Origin: Limnohabitans sp. Bal53
Lineage (GTDB): Bacteria; Pseudomonadota; Gammaproteobacteria; Burkholderiales; Burkholderiaceae_C
DNA length: 64,000 nucleotides
Assembly: GCF_003063355.1 (NCBI RefSeq)
Contig: NZ_NESH01000007.1
Coordinates: 1-64,000, forward strand
Reading direction: 5' to 3'
This document shows, one piece after another, positions 54,662 to 62,804 of this stretch (the stretch's first letter is position 1; each line of letters opens with the position of its first letter). The notes under the pieces are model-generated. The model did no database searches. It was not told where the DNA came from and saw only the letters and a list, made by a program, of their open reading frames with translations. A program made the position numbers and the translations under genes.

Positions 54662-55093
54662 TCAGTAGTTGGACTTGGAAGACGCGCCCTTGCGGGTTTT
54701 GGTCTTTGGCCCCAGTCCATGGGCCTGACGGCTCAGGGCAAATGAGCCAAACACCTTGAGCCAGATCGTCACACCCGCGAACATGAGCCTGTCGTCGCGG
54801 CTCAAGATCAAGCCATCCAGGTCCCAGTTCACATCCCCCAACATCCACAACAGAGGCAACAACGAAGACACCAGCACGCCAATCAACACAATGGCAGGCA
54901 CAAAGTTGATCACAAACTCGTAGGGTGCATAGTGCTCGGCGTTCGTGGGTGGCATGCCTTTTTTAAGGGCCACCTCTGAAAAATCACGCTTGATCAAAAT
55001 TCGATACGAGCGCCTGACCCAAAAAAAGGAGATTGGGAACAGGGCCAGTAAAAAGAACCAATCAAAAATCGGCACTTGAATCAACACTTCCAT
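54662..55093 (-). CDS. Small membrane protein of unknown function
   Basis: A 143-residue protein with hydrophobic stretches near 5-23 (VPIFDWFFLLALFPISFFW) and near 65-88 (FVPAIVLIGVLVSSLLPLLW). A possible third lies near 105-120. The C-terminal tail is basic (GPKTKTRKGASSKSNY). I do not recognise the family. The ATG at 55093 has GAGGGA upstream; an ATG at 55129 lies directly against the terminator hairpin and is less likely. It lies between the symporter terminator and the exonuclease gene on the same strand. Confidence 0.6.
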   Translation of the reverse strand: MEVLIQVPIFDWFFLLALFPISFFWVRRSYRILIKRDFSEVALKKGMPPTNAEHYAPYEFVINFVPAIVLIGVLVSSLLPLLWMLGDVNWDLDGLILSRDDRLMFAGVTIWLKVFGSFALSRQAHGLGPKTKTRKGASSKSNY

Positions 55094-55132
55094 GGCATTT
55101 CCCTCGTTTAGTGACGTATTGTCACTCATCAA

Positions 55133-55164
55133 AAAAGCCCCGTCAGCTGCCTGACGGGGCTTTT
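55133..55164 (-). terminator. Strong intrinsic terminator of the symporter operon
   Basis: Perfect 14-bp stem AAAAGCCCCGTCAG / CTGACGGGGCTTTT with a 4-base loop. On the minus strand it is followed by a T run (TTTTTTGATG). It starts 47 bases past the symporter stop at 55212. Confidence 0.92.
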
Positions 55165-55211
55165 GCATTTCAGATCAATGCGGCTTTTACCGCACTGAGT
55201 GAAGCGTGATC

Positions 55212-57017
55212 TCAGTGACCAGCGGCGGCAGAACCCGCACCCTTGGGCACGCGAACCGACTCCACCAATTCCTGGATGTGCTGTGGCACAGGTGCCGACA
55301 TCTTGCTGACCAAGTAAGCGACAGCGAAGTTCACGATCGCGCCCACGGTGCCAAAGGCTTCGGGGGTGATGGTGAAGAACGCGTTGGCGCCACCGATCAG
55401 ATCCAGGTAGGCGGTGCCCTTGATGAAGAAGATGCCTTTGTGTGCGAACACATAGAACAGCGTCACAGCCAAACCAGCCAACATACCGGCGCTGGCGCCT
55501 TTGTCGGAGATGGTCTTGCTGAAAATACCCATCATCAACGCAGGGAAGATGGTGGAAGCTGCAATACCGAAGGCCAAGGCCACGGTACCGGCCGCAAAGC
55601 CAGGTGGGTTCAGACCCAACCAGCCCGCCACGAAAATGGCAGCAGCCATGGCGATCTTCCCGGCCATGAGTTCGCCTTTTTCGCTGATGTTGGGGTTGAT
55701 AGCACCCTTGATCAGGTCGTGCGACACGGCCGACGAGATGGCCAAGAGCAAGCCCGCAGCAGTCGACAGCGCAGCAGCCAAACCACCGGCGGCCACCAAA
55801 GCGATCACCCAGTTGGGCAGCAAGGCGATTTCGGGGTTGGCCAACACGATGATGTCGGCGTTCACGCTCAACTCGTTGCCCTTCCAGCCAGCGGCGTCGG
55901 CCTTGGCTTTCACGGCTTCGTTCTTGGTGGCAGAGTTGTAGTACTGGATGCGGCCGTCGCCGTTCTTGTCTTCAAACTTCAGCAGACCGGTTTTTTCCCA
56001 GCGCTTCATCCAGTCAGGACGGGCTTCGTACTTCAAGCTGGCGTCAGCAGCGTACAAGTCACCACCGGTCACAGCGGCTGTGTTCACAGTGGCGTGCAGG
56101 TTGAACTTGGCCATGGCGCCCACCGCAGGAGCCGTGGTGTACAGCAAAGCGATGAAAACCAAAGCCCAGCCAGCGGATGCGCGGGCATCAGCGACCTTGG
56201 GCACGGTGAAGAAGCGAACGATCACGTGGGGCAGACCCGCGGTACCGATCATCAAGGACACGGTGTACACGAACATGTTCAGCTTGGAGCCTGCGGCCGT
56301 GGTGGTGTACTGGTTGAAGCCCAGATCGGTCACCACTTGGTCGAGCTTGGACAACAAGGACACGTCGGTGCCGATGAAGTCAGAGCCCAAGCCCAGCTGA
56401 GGGAATGGGTTGCCGGTCAGGTTCAAGGAGATGAAGAAGGCAGGCACCAAGTAAGCCGAGATCAGCACGCAGTACTGAGCCACTTGGGTGTAGGTGATGC
56501 CCTTCATGCCGCCGAACACCGCGTAAGCAAACACAATGGCCATGCCGATGTAGATGCCTTGCTCGCTGGTCACGCCCAAGAAACGAGCGAAGGTCACGCC
56601 CACGCCGGTCATTTGGCCAATGATGTAGGTCAGCGAAGCGACCAACAAGCACAGCACGGCGATGTTACGGGCGGTCTTCGAGTAGAAGCGGTCGCCAATG
56701 AACTCGGGCACGGTGAACTTGCCGAACTTGCGCAGGTACGGTGCGAGCAACATGGCCAGCAACACGTAACCGCCGGTCCAGCCCATCAAGAACACGGCGC
56801 CGCCGTAGCCCATGTTGGAGATCAGACCGGCCATGGAGATGAACGAAGCAGCCGACATCCAGTCAGCGGCCGTGGCCATACCGTTGGTGATGGGGTGAAC
56901 ACCGCCGCCAGCAACGTAAAACTCGGACGTGCTGCCCGCGCGTGCCCAGAAGGCGATGCCGAGGTAGAGCGCAAAGCTCAAACCCACGAACAGATAAATG
57001 GTGGTTTGGAGTTCCAT
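55212..57017 (-). CDS. actP: Sodium:solute symporter of the acetate (ActP/VC_2705) type
   Basis: Inner-membrane SSS-family symporter of 601 residues with about 13 membrane segments. It has FYVAGGGVHPITNGMATAAD near 33-52, SFISMAGLISNMGY near 58-71 and GGLAAALSTAAGLLLAISSA near 424-443. The hydrophilic loop near 347-358 has an EF-hand-like calcium loop (DKNGDGRIQYYN) not present in E. coli ActP. It is encoded 13 bases after a DUF4212 gene, the small companion subunit of this subfamily. Acetate or a similar short carboxylate is the likely substrate, by family. Confidence 0.87.
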   Translation of the reverse strand: MELQTTIYLFVGLSFALYLGIAFWARAGSTSEFYVAGGGVHPITNGMATAADWMSAASFISMAGLISNMGYGGAVFLMGWTGGYVLLAMLLAPYLRKFGKFTVPEFIGDRFYSKTARNIAVLCLLVASLTYIIGQMTGVGVTFARFLGVTSEQGIYIGMAIVFAYAVFGGMKGITYTQVAQYCVLISAYLVPAFFISLNLTGNPFPQLGLGSDFIGTDVSLLSKLDQVVTDLGFNQYTTTAAGSKLNMFVYTVSLMIGTAGLPHVIVRFFTVPKVADARASAGWALVFIALLYTTAPAVGAMAKFNLHATVNTAAVTGGDLYAADASLKYEARPDWMKRWEKTGLLKFEDKNGDGRIQYYNSATKNEAVKAKADAAGWKGNELSVNADIIVLANPEIALLPNWVIALVAAGGLAAALSTAAGLLLAISSAVSHDLIKGAINPNISEKGELMAGKIAMAAAIFVAGWLGLNPPGFAAGTVALAFGIAASTIFPALMMGIFSKTISDKGASAGMLAGLAVTLFYVFAHKGIFFIKGTAYLDLIGGANAFFTITPEAFGTVGAIVNFAVAYLVSKMSAPVPQHIQELVESVRVPKGAGSAAAGH

Positions 57018-57030
57018 GTTGGTCTTCCTT

Positions 57031-57291
57031 TTAGTCTTCTTGCATGCCGAATTGACGATCGATCTCGCCCATCTTCTTGGCGTACCAGAAGATCAAAGCG
57101 ATAAAGATGTAAATCGAGCCTTGTTGAGCAAACCAGAAACCCAGGGGATAACCGCCGAGTTGGATGCTGTTGAGTGCGGGTGCGAACAAGATGCCTGCGC
57201 CATACGAACACAGGAACCAGATGACCAAAACCTTGGTCAGCAAGCCCAGCGTCGCCGACCAGTAGGCCTTTGCGTTGCTATCAGTTGTCAT
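57031..57291 (-). CDS. DUF4212 small symporter subunit
   Basis: An 86-residue protein with two membrane segments (LGLLTKVLVIWFLCSYGAG and FAQQGSIYIFIALIFWYAK). DUF4212 proteins accompany VC_2705-type sodium:solute symporters, and the symporter gene follows at once. The second ATG (57291) is chosen because the AGGAG site lies 9 bases before it and abuts the ATG at 57300. The GFWFAQQGSIYIF stretch is the family hallmark. Confidence 0.85.
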   Translation of the reverse strand: MTTDSNAKAYWSATLGLLTKVLVIWFLCSYGAGILFAPALNSIQLGGYPLGFWFAQQGSIYIFIALIFWYAKKMGEIDRQFGMQED

Positions 57292-57498
57292 GAAAGTCAT
57301 CTCCTAATGTGATGCTTATGTGATTTCGGCGGGGTCAACCGCCACGTATTGCGTGTCTGAAACAAAAGATTTCCAGACTGCACAGGCCGCACTGTGTCGA
57401 CGCTTCCTTACAGAAGAATTGCTGAAACGCCTTCCAGCCCCAAACCAAGGGTAAGTACCAGCATGTTAGAACGCACAAAACCACGATGCGCTTGGCGT

Positions 57499-57514
57499 GA
57501 CACGTGTCTGACAC
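57499..57514. promoter_or_regulatory. Overlapping palindromes between the divergent DUF4212 genes
   Basis: GACACGTGTC (57499-57508) is a perfect 10-bp palindrome. It overlaps GTGTC-T-GACAC (57504-57514), a second perfect inverted repeat. A related GTGTCTGA occurs near 57351. The position, in the 292-bp gap between the divergent genes, suits an operator. No binding protein can be named. Confidence 0.35.
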
Positions 57515-57583
57515 ATGCGGCACGCACCACTTGAGGGTAAACACTGAGGCCTGACCGGCCTGTTTTTTATCTAAGCTCAGCGC

Positions 57584-57865
57584 ATGCTCGACTTGCCCAC
57601 ACCATCGCCTGCTTTGCGTTCGCGCCAAAAACGCTTGACGGCTGTTTTGTTGGGTGTGTGGTTGCTGGCGAGTTTCGGCCCCTCGCTTTTTGTCCGCGAA
57701 CTGACTTTCGATGTGCTGGGCTCACCCTTTTATTTCTGGATGGCCGCACAAGGCTCGGTTCTGGTGTTCATCGCGATCGTGGCTGTTTATGCGGTGCTGA
57801 TGAACCGCTGGGAGGCGCAGGCCGCGCAAGAGGCCTTGGCCTCAGACAAGAACAAGCCTGTTTGA
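57584..57865 (+). CDS. Second DUF4212-type small membrane protein, without adjacent symporter
   Basis: A 93-residue protein with two membrane segments (TAVLLGVWLLASFGPSLFV and MAAQGSVLVFIAIVAVYAVL). It shares the DUF4212 layout of the divergent neighbour: the PFYFWMAAQGS stretch parallels GFWFAQQGS. No large symporter gene follows it; the next gene is a convergent isomerase. It may exchange with the other small subunit or be a leftover. Confidence 0.75.
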   Translation: MLDLPTPSPALRSRQKRLTAVLLGVWLLASFGPSLFVRELTFDVLGSPFYFWMAAQGSVLVFIAIVAVYAVLMNRWEAQAAQEALASDKNKPV

Positions 57866-57868
57866 CCA

Positions 57869-58504
57869 TCAACGCCGCACGCCTGCAGCGCAGTGTGCCG
57901 GGGCTTGCCAATCTGGTCCGTCAAACCAGGCGTCCCCCAGCAAGTAAGCCCGCAGCATGGGCAGCGCGTCTTGCCCCCAAAACACACGGCCGTCAACCAC
58001 CCAACTGGGCACGCCAAACACCCCCTCTGCAATCGCCTTTTGGGCGTGCGTTTGCAAAGCCTGCTTGACCTGGGCGCTGCCGGGGTCTTGGGCCGGTGCC
58101 AATTCGGCTGTCAGCGCCGCCAGGCGCTCCGGGTCGGCCGCGTCCTGCCCCGTGCACCAGACGTGGCGGAAAATTTTCTCGCACACATAACGGCTGGGCT
58201 CACCATCGACGTCGCACGCGGTGGCCAGGCGCAACAAACCCAATGGGTTGAAGGGGTGCTGGGTGGGCAGCTGCAAGGGGGTGCCCTGCTGGCGAGCCAG
58301 CCACAGCACCTGCCGGTACGTCCAGTCGCGCTTGGCAGGGATTTCCGCCGGACCGAGCTGTCCGTGGTGCTTGAGCATGGCGGCAAACAGCACCGGCTTG
58401 TGCACCACGCGGTGGCTGATGCCCTCCAAAGCCCGGGGCAGGGCGTCAAACCCGAGCCATGCATAGGGAGAGATGAAATCAAGATAGAAATCGATGGTTT
58501 TCAT
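57869..58504 (-). CDS. 2-hydroxychromene-2-carboxylate isomerase-like DsbA-family protein
   Basis: Thioredoxin-fold (kappa-GST/HCCA isomerase) protein of 211 residues. It begins MKTIDFYLDFISPYAWLGFD, with the family's Ser12-Pro-Tyr in place of the redox CxxC. GVFGVPSWVVDGRVFWGQD near 164-182 is the cis-proline region. It uses glutathione in known members acting in aromatic degradation. No degradation operon surrounds it, so the substrate is uncertain. The ATG at 58504 gives the canonical N-terminus. Confidence 0.85.
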   Translation of the reverse strand: MKTIDFYLDFISPYAWLGFDALPRALEGISHRVVHKPVLFAAMLKHHGQLGPAEIPAKRDWTYRQVLWLARQQGTPLQLPTQHPFNPLGLLRLATACDVDGEPSRYVCEKIFRHVWCTGQDAADPERLAALTAELAPAQDPGSAQVKQALQTHAQKAIAEGVFGVPSWVVDGRVFWGQDALPMLRAYLLGDAWFDGPDWQAPAHCAAGVRR

Positions 58505-58676
58505 GAGGGCCTGCCGGTGTGGGGTGTCTCGCTTTACGCCTTGATCTTGACCCAAGTCTATAGGGTCAACACCAACTTGCGCGGGCCGGCTTGTCCGTAG
58601 AATGCATTTGCACAAATAGGTGACCACACAGTCCACACCGGGCCAGAGTCACTTCCTGCCATTCAAGGAGACCCCC

Positions 58677-59132
58677 ATGTACAAGCACATCATCTTGGCC
58701 TATGACGGTTCGGGCAGCGGCCAAAAAGCGCTGGTGGAACTCAAGGAACTGGCGCATTGGGGCCAGCCCCGCCTGACCTTGGTGGCGGTGGCCCCCAATC
58801 CGCTGGACGTGGGTTCGATGGAGATGGGTTACTACACCTCGGCCGACAACGGCCCTTTGGAAGAAACCCTCAAAGAGCAACTGGCTCAGGGCGTGCAAGC
58901 CTTGCAAGCCATGGGTTATGCGGTGCAAGGCGAGGTGCTCAAGGGCGAGGTGATTCGCGAGCTGTCGGGTTTTGCCGAGCGCGTGGGGGCCGACCTGATC
59001 GTAGTCGGTCACAAGCACGAACCCAACCTGCTGCGCCGCTGGTGGAGCGGCTCCACCGCCAAGTCGCTGGTGGAGGAGTCGCCTTGCAACGTGCTGATCG
59101 TGGTGGACCGCAACGCAGCGACGGCGGCCTGA
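58677..59132 (+). CDS. Universal stress protein (UspA family)
   Basis: A 151-residue single-domain Usp. The N-terminal strand IILAYDGSGSGQKAL (5-19) carries the nucleotide-contacting Asp. The C-terminal ATP-binding motif is VVGHKHEPNLLRRWWSGSTA near 111-130, followed by SPCNVLIV. A strong AAGGAGA site precedes the ATG at 58677. It is a single-gene unit. The ATP-binding Usp class is implied by the G-x2-G-x9-G(S/T)-like spacing; the G/H substitution (GHKH) should be checked. Confidence 0.92.
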   Translation: MYKHIILAYDGSGSGQKALVELKELAHWGQPRLTLVAVAPNPLDVGSMEMGYYTSADNGPLEETLKEQLAQGVQALQAMGYAVQGEVLKGEVIRELSGFAERVGADLIVVGHKHEPNLLRRWWSGSTAKSLVEESPCNVLIVVDRNAATAA

Positions 59133-59169
59133 GCCCAGGCCCGCCAAGGTTTTGCCGGACCTGAGGGAT

Positions 59170-59394
59170 CTAAAAAACGATGCGCTGCTGAATGCGCTGC
59201 CAGACCAGGCGCTTGGCCTCATCGGACATGCGACTCCATGCACCAATTTCCTCGAGGCTGCGCCAGCAGCCCGAACACGTCGCGCTCTGAGGGTCCATCA
59301 CGCACACCGACACACACGGCGAAGGCACATGCGGCTCGGGCTTGGCCAGCACCTGCGCGGCTCGGTGCGCGAGCTGTTTCATGCGGGCATTCAT
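59170..59394 (-). CDS. DUF1289 Cys-rich small protein
   Basis: A 74-residue protein with the DUF1289 core SPCVSVCVMDPQSATCSGCW near 25-44. It has four cysteines in C-x3-C-x7-C-x2-C spacing, likely a metal or iron-sulfur site, followed by EEIGAWSRMSDEAKRLVW. Its ATG overlaps the stop of the YbaK-family gene as ATGA, so the two are translated together. Function unknown. Confidence 0.83.
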   Translation of the reverse strand: MNARMKQLAHRAAQVLAKPEPHVPSPCVSVCVMDPQSATCSGCWRSLEEIGAWSRMSDEAKRLVWQRIQQRIVF

Positions 59395-59945
59395 GTTGCC
59401 TCCTGGGCCGGTGGCGAGGCCACGAGCGCCGTCTTCACTGGGGTATCGGTGCTGTCCTGCACCACATCGGCTGCGCTGGCACCGGTCAAACCTGGCAAGT
59501 CTTGTGGGCTCAAACGAAACACCCCATGAGGATGCCCGGCGGCGGCCCAAATTTCATCGAAGCGCCACAGGTCCTGGTCGAGCAAGGTGAGCGGGGGATG
59601 CAAGTGCGCCACAGGTGAGACACCGCCAATGCTGAAGCCCGTGTGGGCTTTCACAAAATCGGCGTCGGCCCGACCCAACTTGCCCACTCGGGCCGCCACT
59701 TTCTTTTCATCGACGCGCCGGTCGCCCGAGGTCACCACCAGCACGGCCACGCCATCTTCCTTGCGTTTGAAAATCACGCTCTTGGCGATTTGCCCCAGTT
59801 GCACGCCCAGGCTGTCGGCAGCTTCTTGTGCGGTGCGGGCAGCGCCGTCGAGCATGACCGGTTTGTGCGCGTGGCCTGCAGCTTGCAAAGCCGCCTTCAC
59901 ACGCTGCACGCCCTCGGGCAAAACCTGATGTTCGGATCCATTCAT
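59391..59945 (-). CDS. ybaK: YbaK/ProX-type aminoacyl-tRNA deacylase
   Basis: A 184-residue editing-domain protein. It shows AQEAADSLGVQLGQIAKSVI near 39-58 with the conserved Lys in KSVIFKR, GDRRVDEKKVAARVG near 75-89 and GFSIGGVSPVAHL near 103-115 with the GxxPx motif. The family hydrolyses mischarged tRNAs (Cys-tRNA(Pro) or Ala-tRNA(Pro)). Which one cannot be decided by eye. It is coupled with the DUF1289 gene downstream. Confidence 0.86.
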   Translation of the reverse strand: MNGSEHQVLPEGVQRVKAALQAAGHAHKPVMLDGAARTAQEAADSLGVQLGQIAKSVIFKRKEDGVAVLVVTSGDRRVDEKKVAARVGKLGRADADFVKAHTGFSIGGVSPVAHLHPPLTLLDQDLWRFDEIWAAAGHPHGVFRLSPQDLPGLTGASAADVVQDSTDTPVKTALVASPPAQEAT

Positions 59946-60115
59946 TTGGGTGACACTGCACTGGCTGTTGAAAAAAACAAGCTGCTATTGTGCGTGCAAG
60001 TGCATGCCCCGGCGCGTTGTGGGGCAGCTGCGTGCAGCCACGACTTGGACGTCGTCCAACACCCCATTGGAGGCACCCTAGGGTTTTCCCCGTCAACCCA
60101 TTTCATTTGTACCAA

Positions 60116-60179
60116 TATAATAATCAGGCCTTTTCAACGCCAGAACAAGGCTTCAGGGAGGCTTGCCTCCCTTTTTTTT
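60116..60179 (+). ncRNA. Candidate very short sRNA (promoter plus terminator without ORF)
   Basis: A consensus TATAAT -10 box (60116-60121) is followed 35 bases later by a textbook terminator: GGGAGGC-TT-GCCTCCC (60156-60171) and eight Ts. A transcript from about 60128 would be about 50 nt, with AGGCCTT and AAGGCTT elements and no start codon. The -35 region is poor. It could instead be a stand-alone terminator plus a promoter reading toward marR with attenuation. Confidence 0.4.
60156..60179 (+). terminator. Strong intrinsic terminator upstream of the MarR gene
   Basis: 7-bp GC-rich stem GGGAGGC / GCCTCCC with a 2-base loop followed by TTTTTTTT on the plus strand. It lies 67 bases before the marR start, and no plus-strand gene ends before it (ybaK is on the other strand). 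Confidence 0.85.
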
Positions 60180-60246
60180 GGTCGTTGAGCCCATGTGACA
60201 GGGGCGCTTTGGCGTATGCTTCGCAGACTCCAAACTGCTTGCCATC

Positions 60247-60762
60247 ATGCCCCCCCTCTCTGCACCGCGCACATCGCCTGATCCCGGCGAACACCCTGCT
60301 TTGGATGACCACGCTGCCCGGGTATTGCGGCAATTCAGATTGATTTTCAACACCGTCAGGCGCCATTTCCAGACCATGGAAAAACAATCCGGCATTGGCG
60401 GCGCGCAGGTCTGGGCCCTGAGCCTGGTGTCACAACACCAAGGCCTGGGTGTAACGAAACTGGCCGAGCTGATGGACATCCACCAGTCAACCACCAGCAA
60501 CTTGGTGCGCTCGCTCATCAAAAGCGGGCTGCTGCACAGTGAAAAATCCAGCGCCGACCGCCGCGTGGTGGAGCTGTATGTGCTGCCCGAGGGACTGAAG
60601 TTGCTCAAAAAAATACCCGGCCCCTTTGCCGGCGTCCTGCCCCACGCTTTGCAGCACATGGACGAAGTGACACTGCTGCAACTGGAGCACAACCTGTCGG
60701 CGCTGATCAACCGCCTGGAAGTGGACGAGAAAGCCGCACACACCCCCATCGCGATGATGTGA
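60247..60762 (+). CDS. MarR-family transcriptional regulator
   Basis: Winged-helix regulator of 171 residues. The recognition region runs LGVTKLAELMDIHQSTTSNL then VRSLIKSGLLHSEKSSADRR near 67-106, with the wing DRRVVELYVLPEGLKLL. The first ~25 residues are a Pro-rich tail of uncertain start. The target genes are unclear: the next gene, a glycosyltransferase, begins 400 bases downstream on the same strand. Confidence 0.85.
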   Translation: MPPLSAPRTSPDPGEHPALDDHAARVLRQFRLIFNTVRRHFQTMEKQSGIGGAQVWALSLVSQHQGLGVTKLAELMDIHQSTTSNLVRSLIKSGLLHSEKSSADRRVVELYVLPEGLKLLKKIPGPFAGVLPHALQHMDEVTLLQLEHNLSALINRLEVDEKAAHTPIAMM

Positions 60763-61165
60763 GCGACTGGCCACGATGGCCGAGGGCCGGGGATCGAAGC
60801 TCGCCTCGCGTCTTTGCTGCCCTTGGAAACTGAGAACTGGACCTGTCTTGGCTCACTTGCTCGCCTAGATTGACGGTTCAATACCTTTTGAACCTGCTGC
60901 TTTGACGACTGGCCAGTGCTCGCTGGCACCTTGGTGACAAAGTGACAACCCACCTTACGCCGGGCCTTTCAAGCGATTGCATTTGCTCAAATGTAAAATG
61001 AAGCCTCGATGGGCAGCCTTTTGCCCTTATTGGGCCGCCCACGGGCAGGCCCGCTCCTGAGTCTTCAGGTTCATCACGCAGCCAGCGGCCGCGTCGCACA
61101 AAGCGACGCACCGGGTCATCAGCGCCTGCGCCGCCCAGCTTGCATCAACCCGAAAGGTGAACACC
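60763..61165. other. 403-bp intergenic region with structured leader of the glycosyltransferase gene
   Basis: No ORF is supported. A perfect inverted repeat GGTTCAA-TACCTT-TTGAACC sits at 60875-60894. TAAAAT (60994-60999) is a candidate -10 box. The expected leader of about 160 bases is GC-rich and contains hairpins, notably the perfect GCGTCGC-ACAAA-GCGACGC at 61091-61109. Confidence 0.5.
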
Positions 61166-62779
61166 ATGAACATTTGGCAACGCACATGGCAAAGGGCATG
61201 GCAAGGCCTGCAGCATTGGCTAGGCCGCCGCCTGGGCAATTGGCAAAAGCTGGACACGGCCACGCCCATGCAGGCAGCGCCCACACCTGAACCGCTGCGT
61301 CTGGAGGCGCCTCTGGGGCCCTGTGTCAGCGTCATCATCCCCGCTTTGAACGAGCAAAAACGCATCGCCGATGTGGTGCGTTACGCCCTGAGCGATTCGG
61401 CCACCGCCGAAGTGATCGTGGTGGACGACAGCTCGATCGACAACACCGTGAGCCTGGCCCGCGAAGCCGGCGCGCGCGTGATCACCAGCAGTTTGCTGGG
61501 CAAGGGTGCGTCCATGGCCGATGGGGCGCGGGTGGCGCAAAGCGAAATCCTGGTTTACCTCGACGGTGACCTCAAAGGCCTGCGCAGCGGCATCATCAGC
61601 GACCTGGCCCGCCCCCTGATTGCAGGCCAAGCCGAGTTTGTGAAAGCGCGGTTTGGCCGGGGCGGCGGTCGCGTGACCGAGCTCACCGCCAAGCCCATGC
61701 TCAAGGTATTTTTCCCGGAACTGGCGCACTTCAACCAGCCCCTGGGCGGCATCATTGCGGCACGCAAGTCACTGCTGCAGCAACTCACGTTCGAAGACGG
61801 CTACGGCGTGGACATTGGCTTGCTGATCGACGCTTGGCGCGCCAACGCCAATCTCACCGAGGTGGACATTGGCCACCTGGAGCACGACAGCCAGCCACTG
61901 TTGGACCTGACATCGATGGCCAACGAGGTCTCGCGTGTGATCTACAGCCGCGCCCGCGAATCGGGCCGCTTGCATGTGGAACAAATCACCGCCATGTACG
62001 AAAGCCAGCGCCAGGCCACCGCTTCGTGGGACTACGCCATCACGCGCCAGAAAAACCGCACAAAACTGTTGCTGCTGGACATGGATGGCACGGTGACCAC
62101 CAGCCGCTTCGCCACCTTGCTGGCGCAGGCCACAGGCCAGGTCGATGAGCTGAACAAGCACCTGGATGCTGCCAACCCAGACGCGCTCACACGCAGCGCC
62201 AACATCGCGCAAATTTTCCGATTTGTGCACCGCCAAAAATTCGAAGCCGTGGCCAAGGCCATGCCCATCCGGCCGGGCGTGATCGAGTGCGTGAAGGCCT
62301 TCAAGAGGGCCGGTTTCATGGTGGGCGTGGTGTCCGACAGTTATTTTGTCGCTGCAGAAGTGCTGCGCAAACGCATCTTTGCCGACTTCGCGCTGGCGCA
62401 CACGGTGCAGTTTCAAGGCGATGTGTGCACAGGCGAATTGAGCATCAACAGCGCCTTTTTGCCCGACCCGAACGCGACAGAACCGGCCGCCGCCCGCATC
62501 GGCATTTCCAAGCACCATGTGCTGGTGCAATTTCGCTGCGAAGACATTCAGCCGCGCTTTGACACCATCTGGGCCATGGGCGACAACGACAACGACGTGG
62601 ACATGCTCAGTCAAGCCGACCGGGCCTGGATGATTGAGCCCAAATCACCCCGCCTCAAAACCATCGCGGGGGTGACCGAGATCACGCACTTTGACGAACT
62701 GACGGCGGCGCTGACGCTCGCCATGCAAGAAGATGCGGCCCAAGCTGACAAAGGTCAGTCAGCAAGCAACTGGCCTTGA
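61166..62779 (+). CDS. GpgS-like glycosyltransferase fused to HAD phosphatase (probable glucosylglycerate synthesis)
   Basis: A 537-residue two-domain protein. Residues ~50-260 form a GT-A domain like glucosyl-3-phosphoglycerate synthase (GT81): VSVIIPALNEQKRIADVV, DGD at 133-135, GRGGGRVTELTAKPML (164-179), FNQPLGGIIAARKSLL and EDGYGVDIGLLID. Residues ~298-537 are a SerB-like HAD phosphatase with motif I DMDGTV (305-310) and motif IV MGDNDNDVDML. In known pathways GpgS makes glucosyl-3-phosphoglycerate and a separate phosphatase, GpgP, releases the compatible solute glucosylglycerate; here both steps may sit in one chain. The ATG at 61166 has GAAAGG upstream; GTG at 61157 is the alternative. 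Confidence 0.78.
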   Translation: MNIWQRTWQRAWQGLQHWLGRRLGNWQKLDTATPMQAAPTPEPLRLEAPLGPCVSVIIPALNEQKRIADVVRYALSDSATAEVIVVDDSSIDNTVSLAREAGARVITSSLLGKGASMADGARVAQSEILVYLDGDLKGLRSGIISDLARPLIAGQAEFVKARFGRGGGRVTELTAKPMLKVFFPELAHFNQPLGGIIAARKSLLQQLTFEDGYGVDIGLLIDAWRANANLTEVDIGHLEHDSQPLLDLTSMANEVSRVIYSRARESGRLHVEQITAMYESQRQATASWDYAITRQKNRTKLLLLDMDGTVTTSRFATLLAQATGQVDELNKHLDAANPDALTRSANIAQIFRFVHRQKFEAVAKAMPIRPGVIECVKAFKRAGFMVGVVSDSYFVAAEVLRKRIFADFALAHTVQFQGDVCTGELSINSAFLPDPNATEPAAARIGISKHHVLVQFRCEDIQPRFDTIWAMGDNDNDVDMLSQADRAWMIEPKSPRLKTIAGVTEITHFDELTAALTLAMQEDAAQADKGQSASNWP

Positions 62780-62804
62780 TGGAGGCCCGAGGGCTTGGGC
62801 CTGC

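Larger units (their letters stand above)
59946..60246. other. Intergenic region between ybaK and the MarR gene
   Basis: This 301-base gap holds the candidate promoter and short terminated transcript at 60116-60179, described separately. The first ~160 bases show no ORF or repeat that I can support. Confidence 0.6.
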
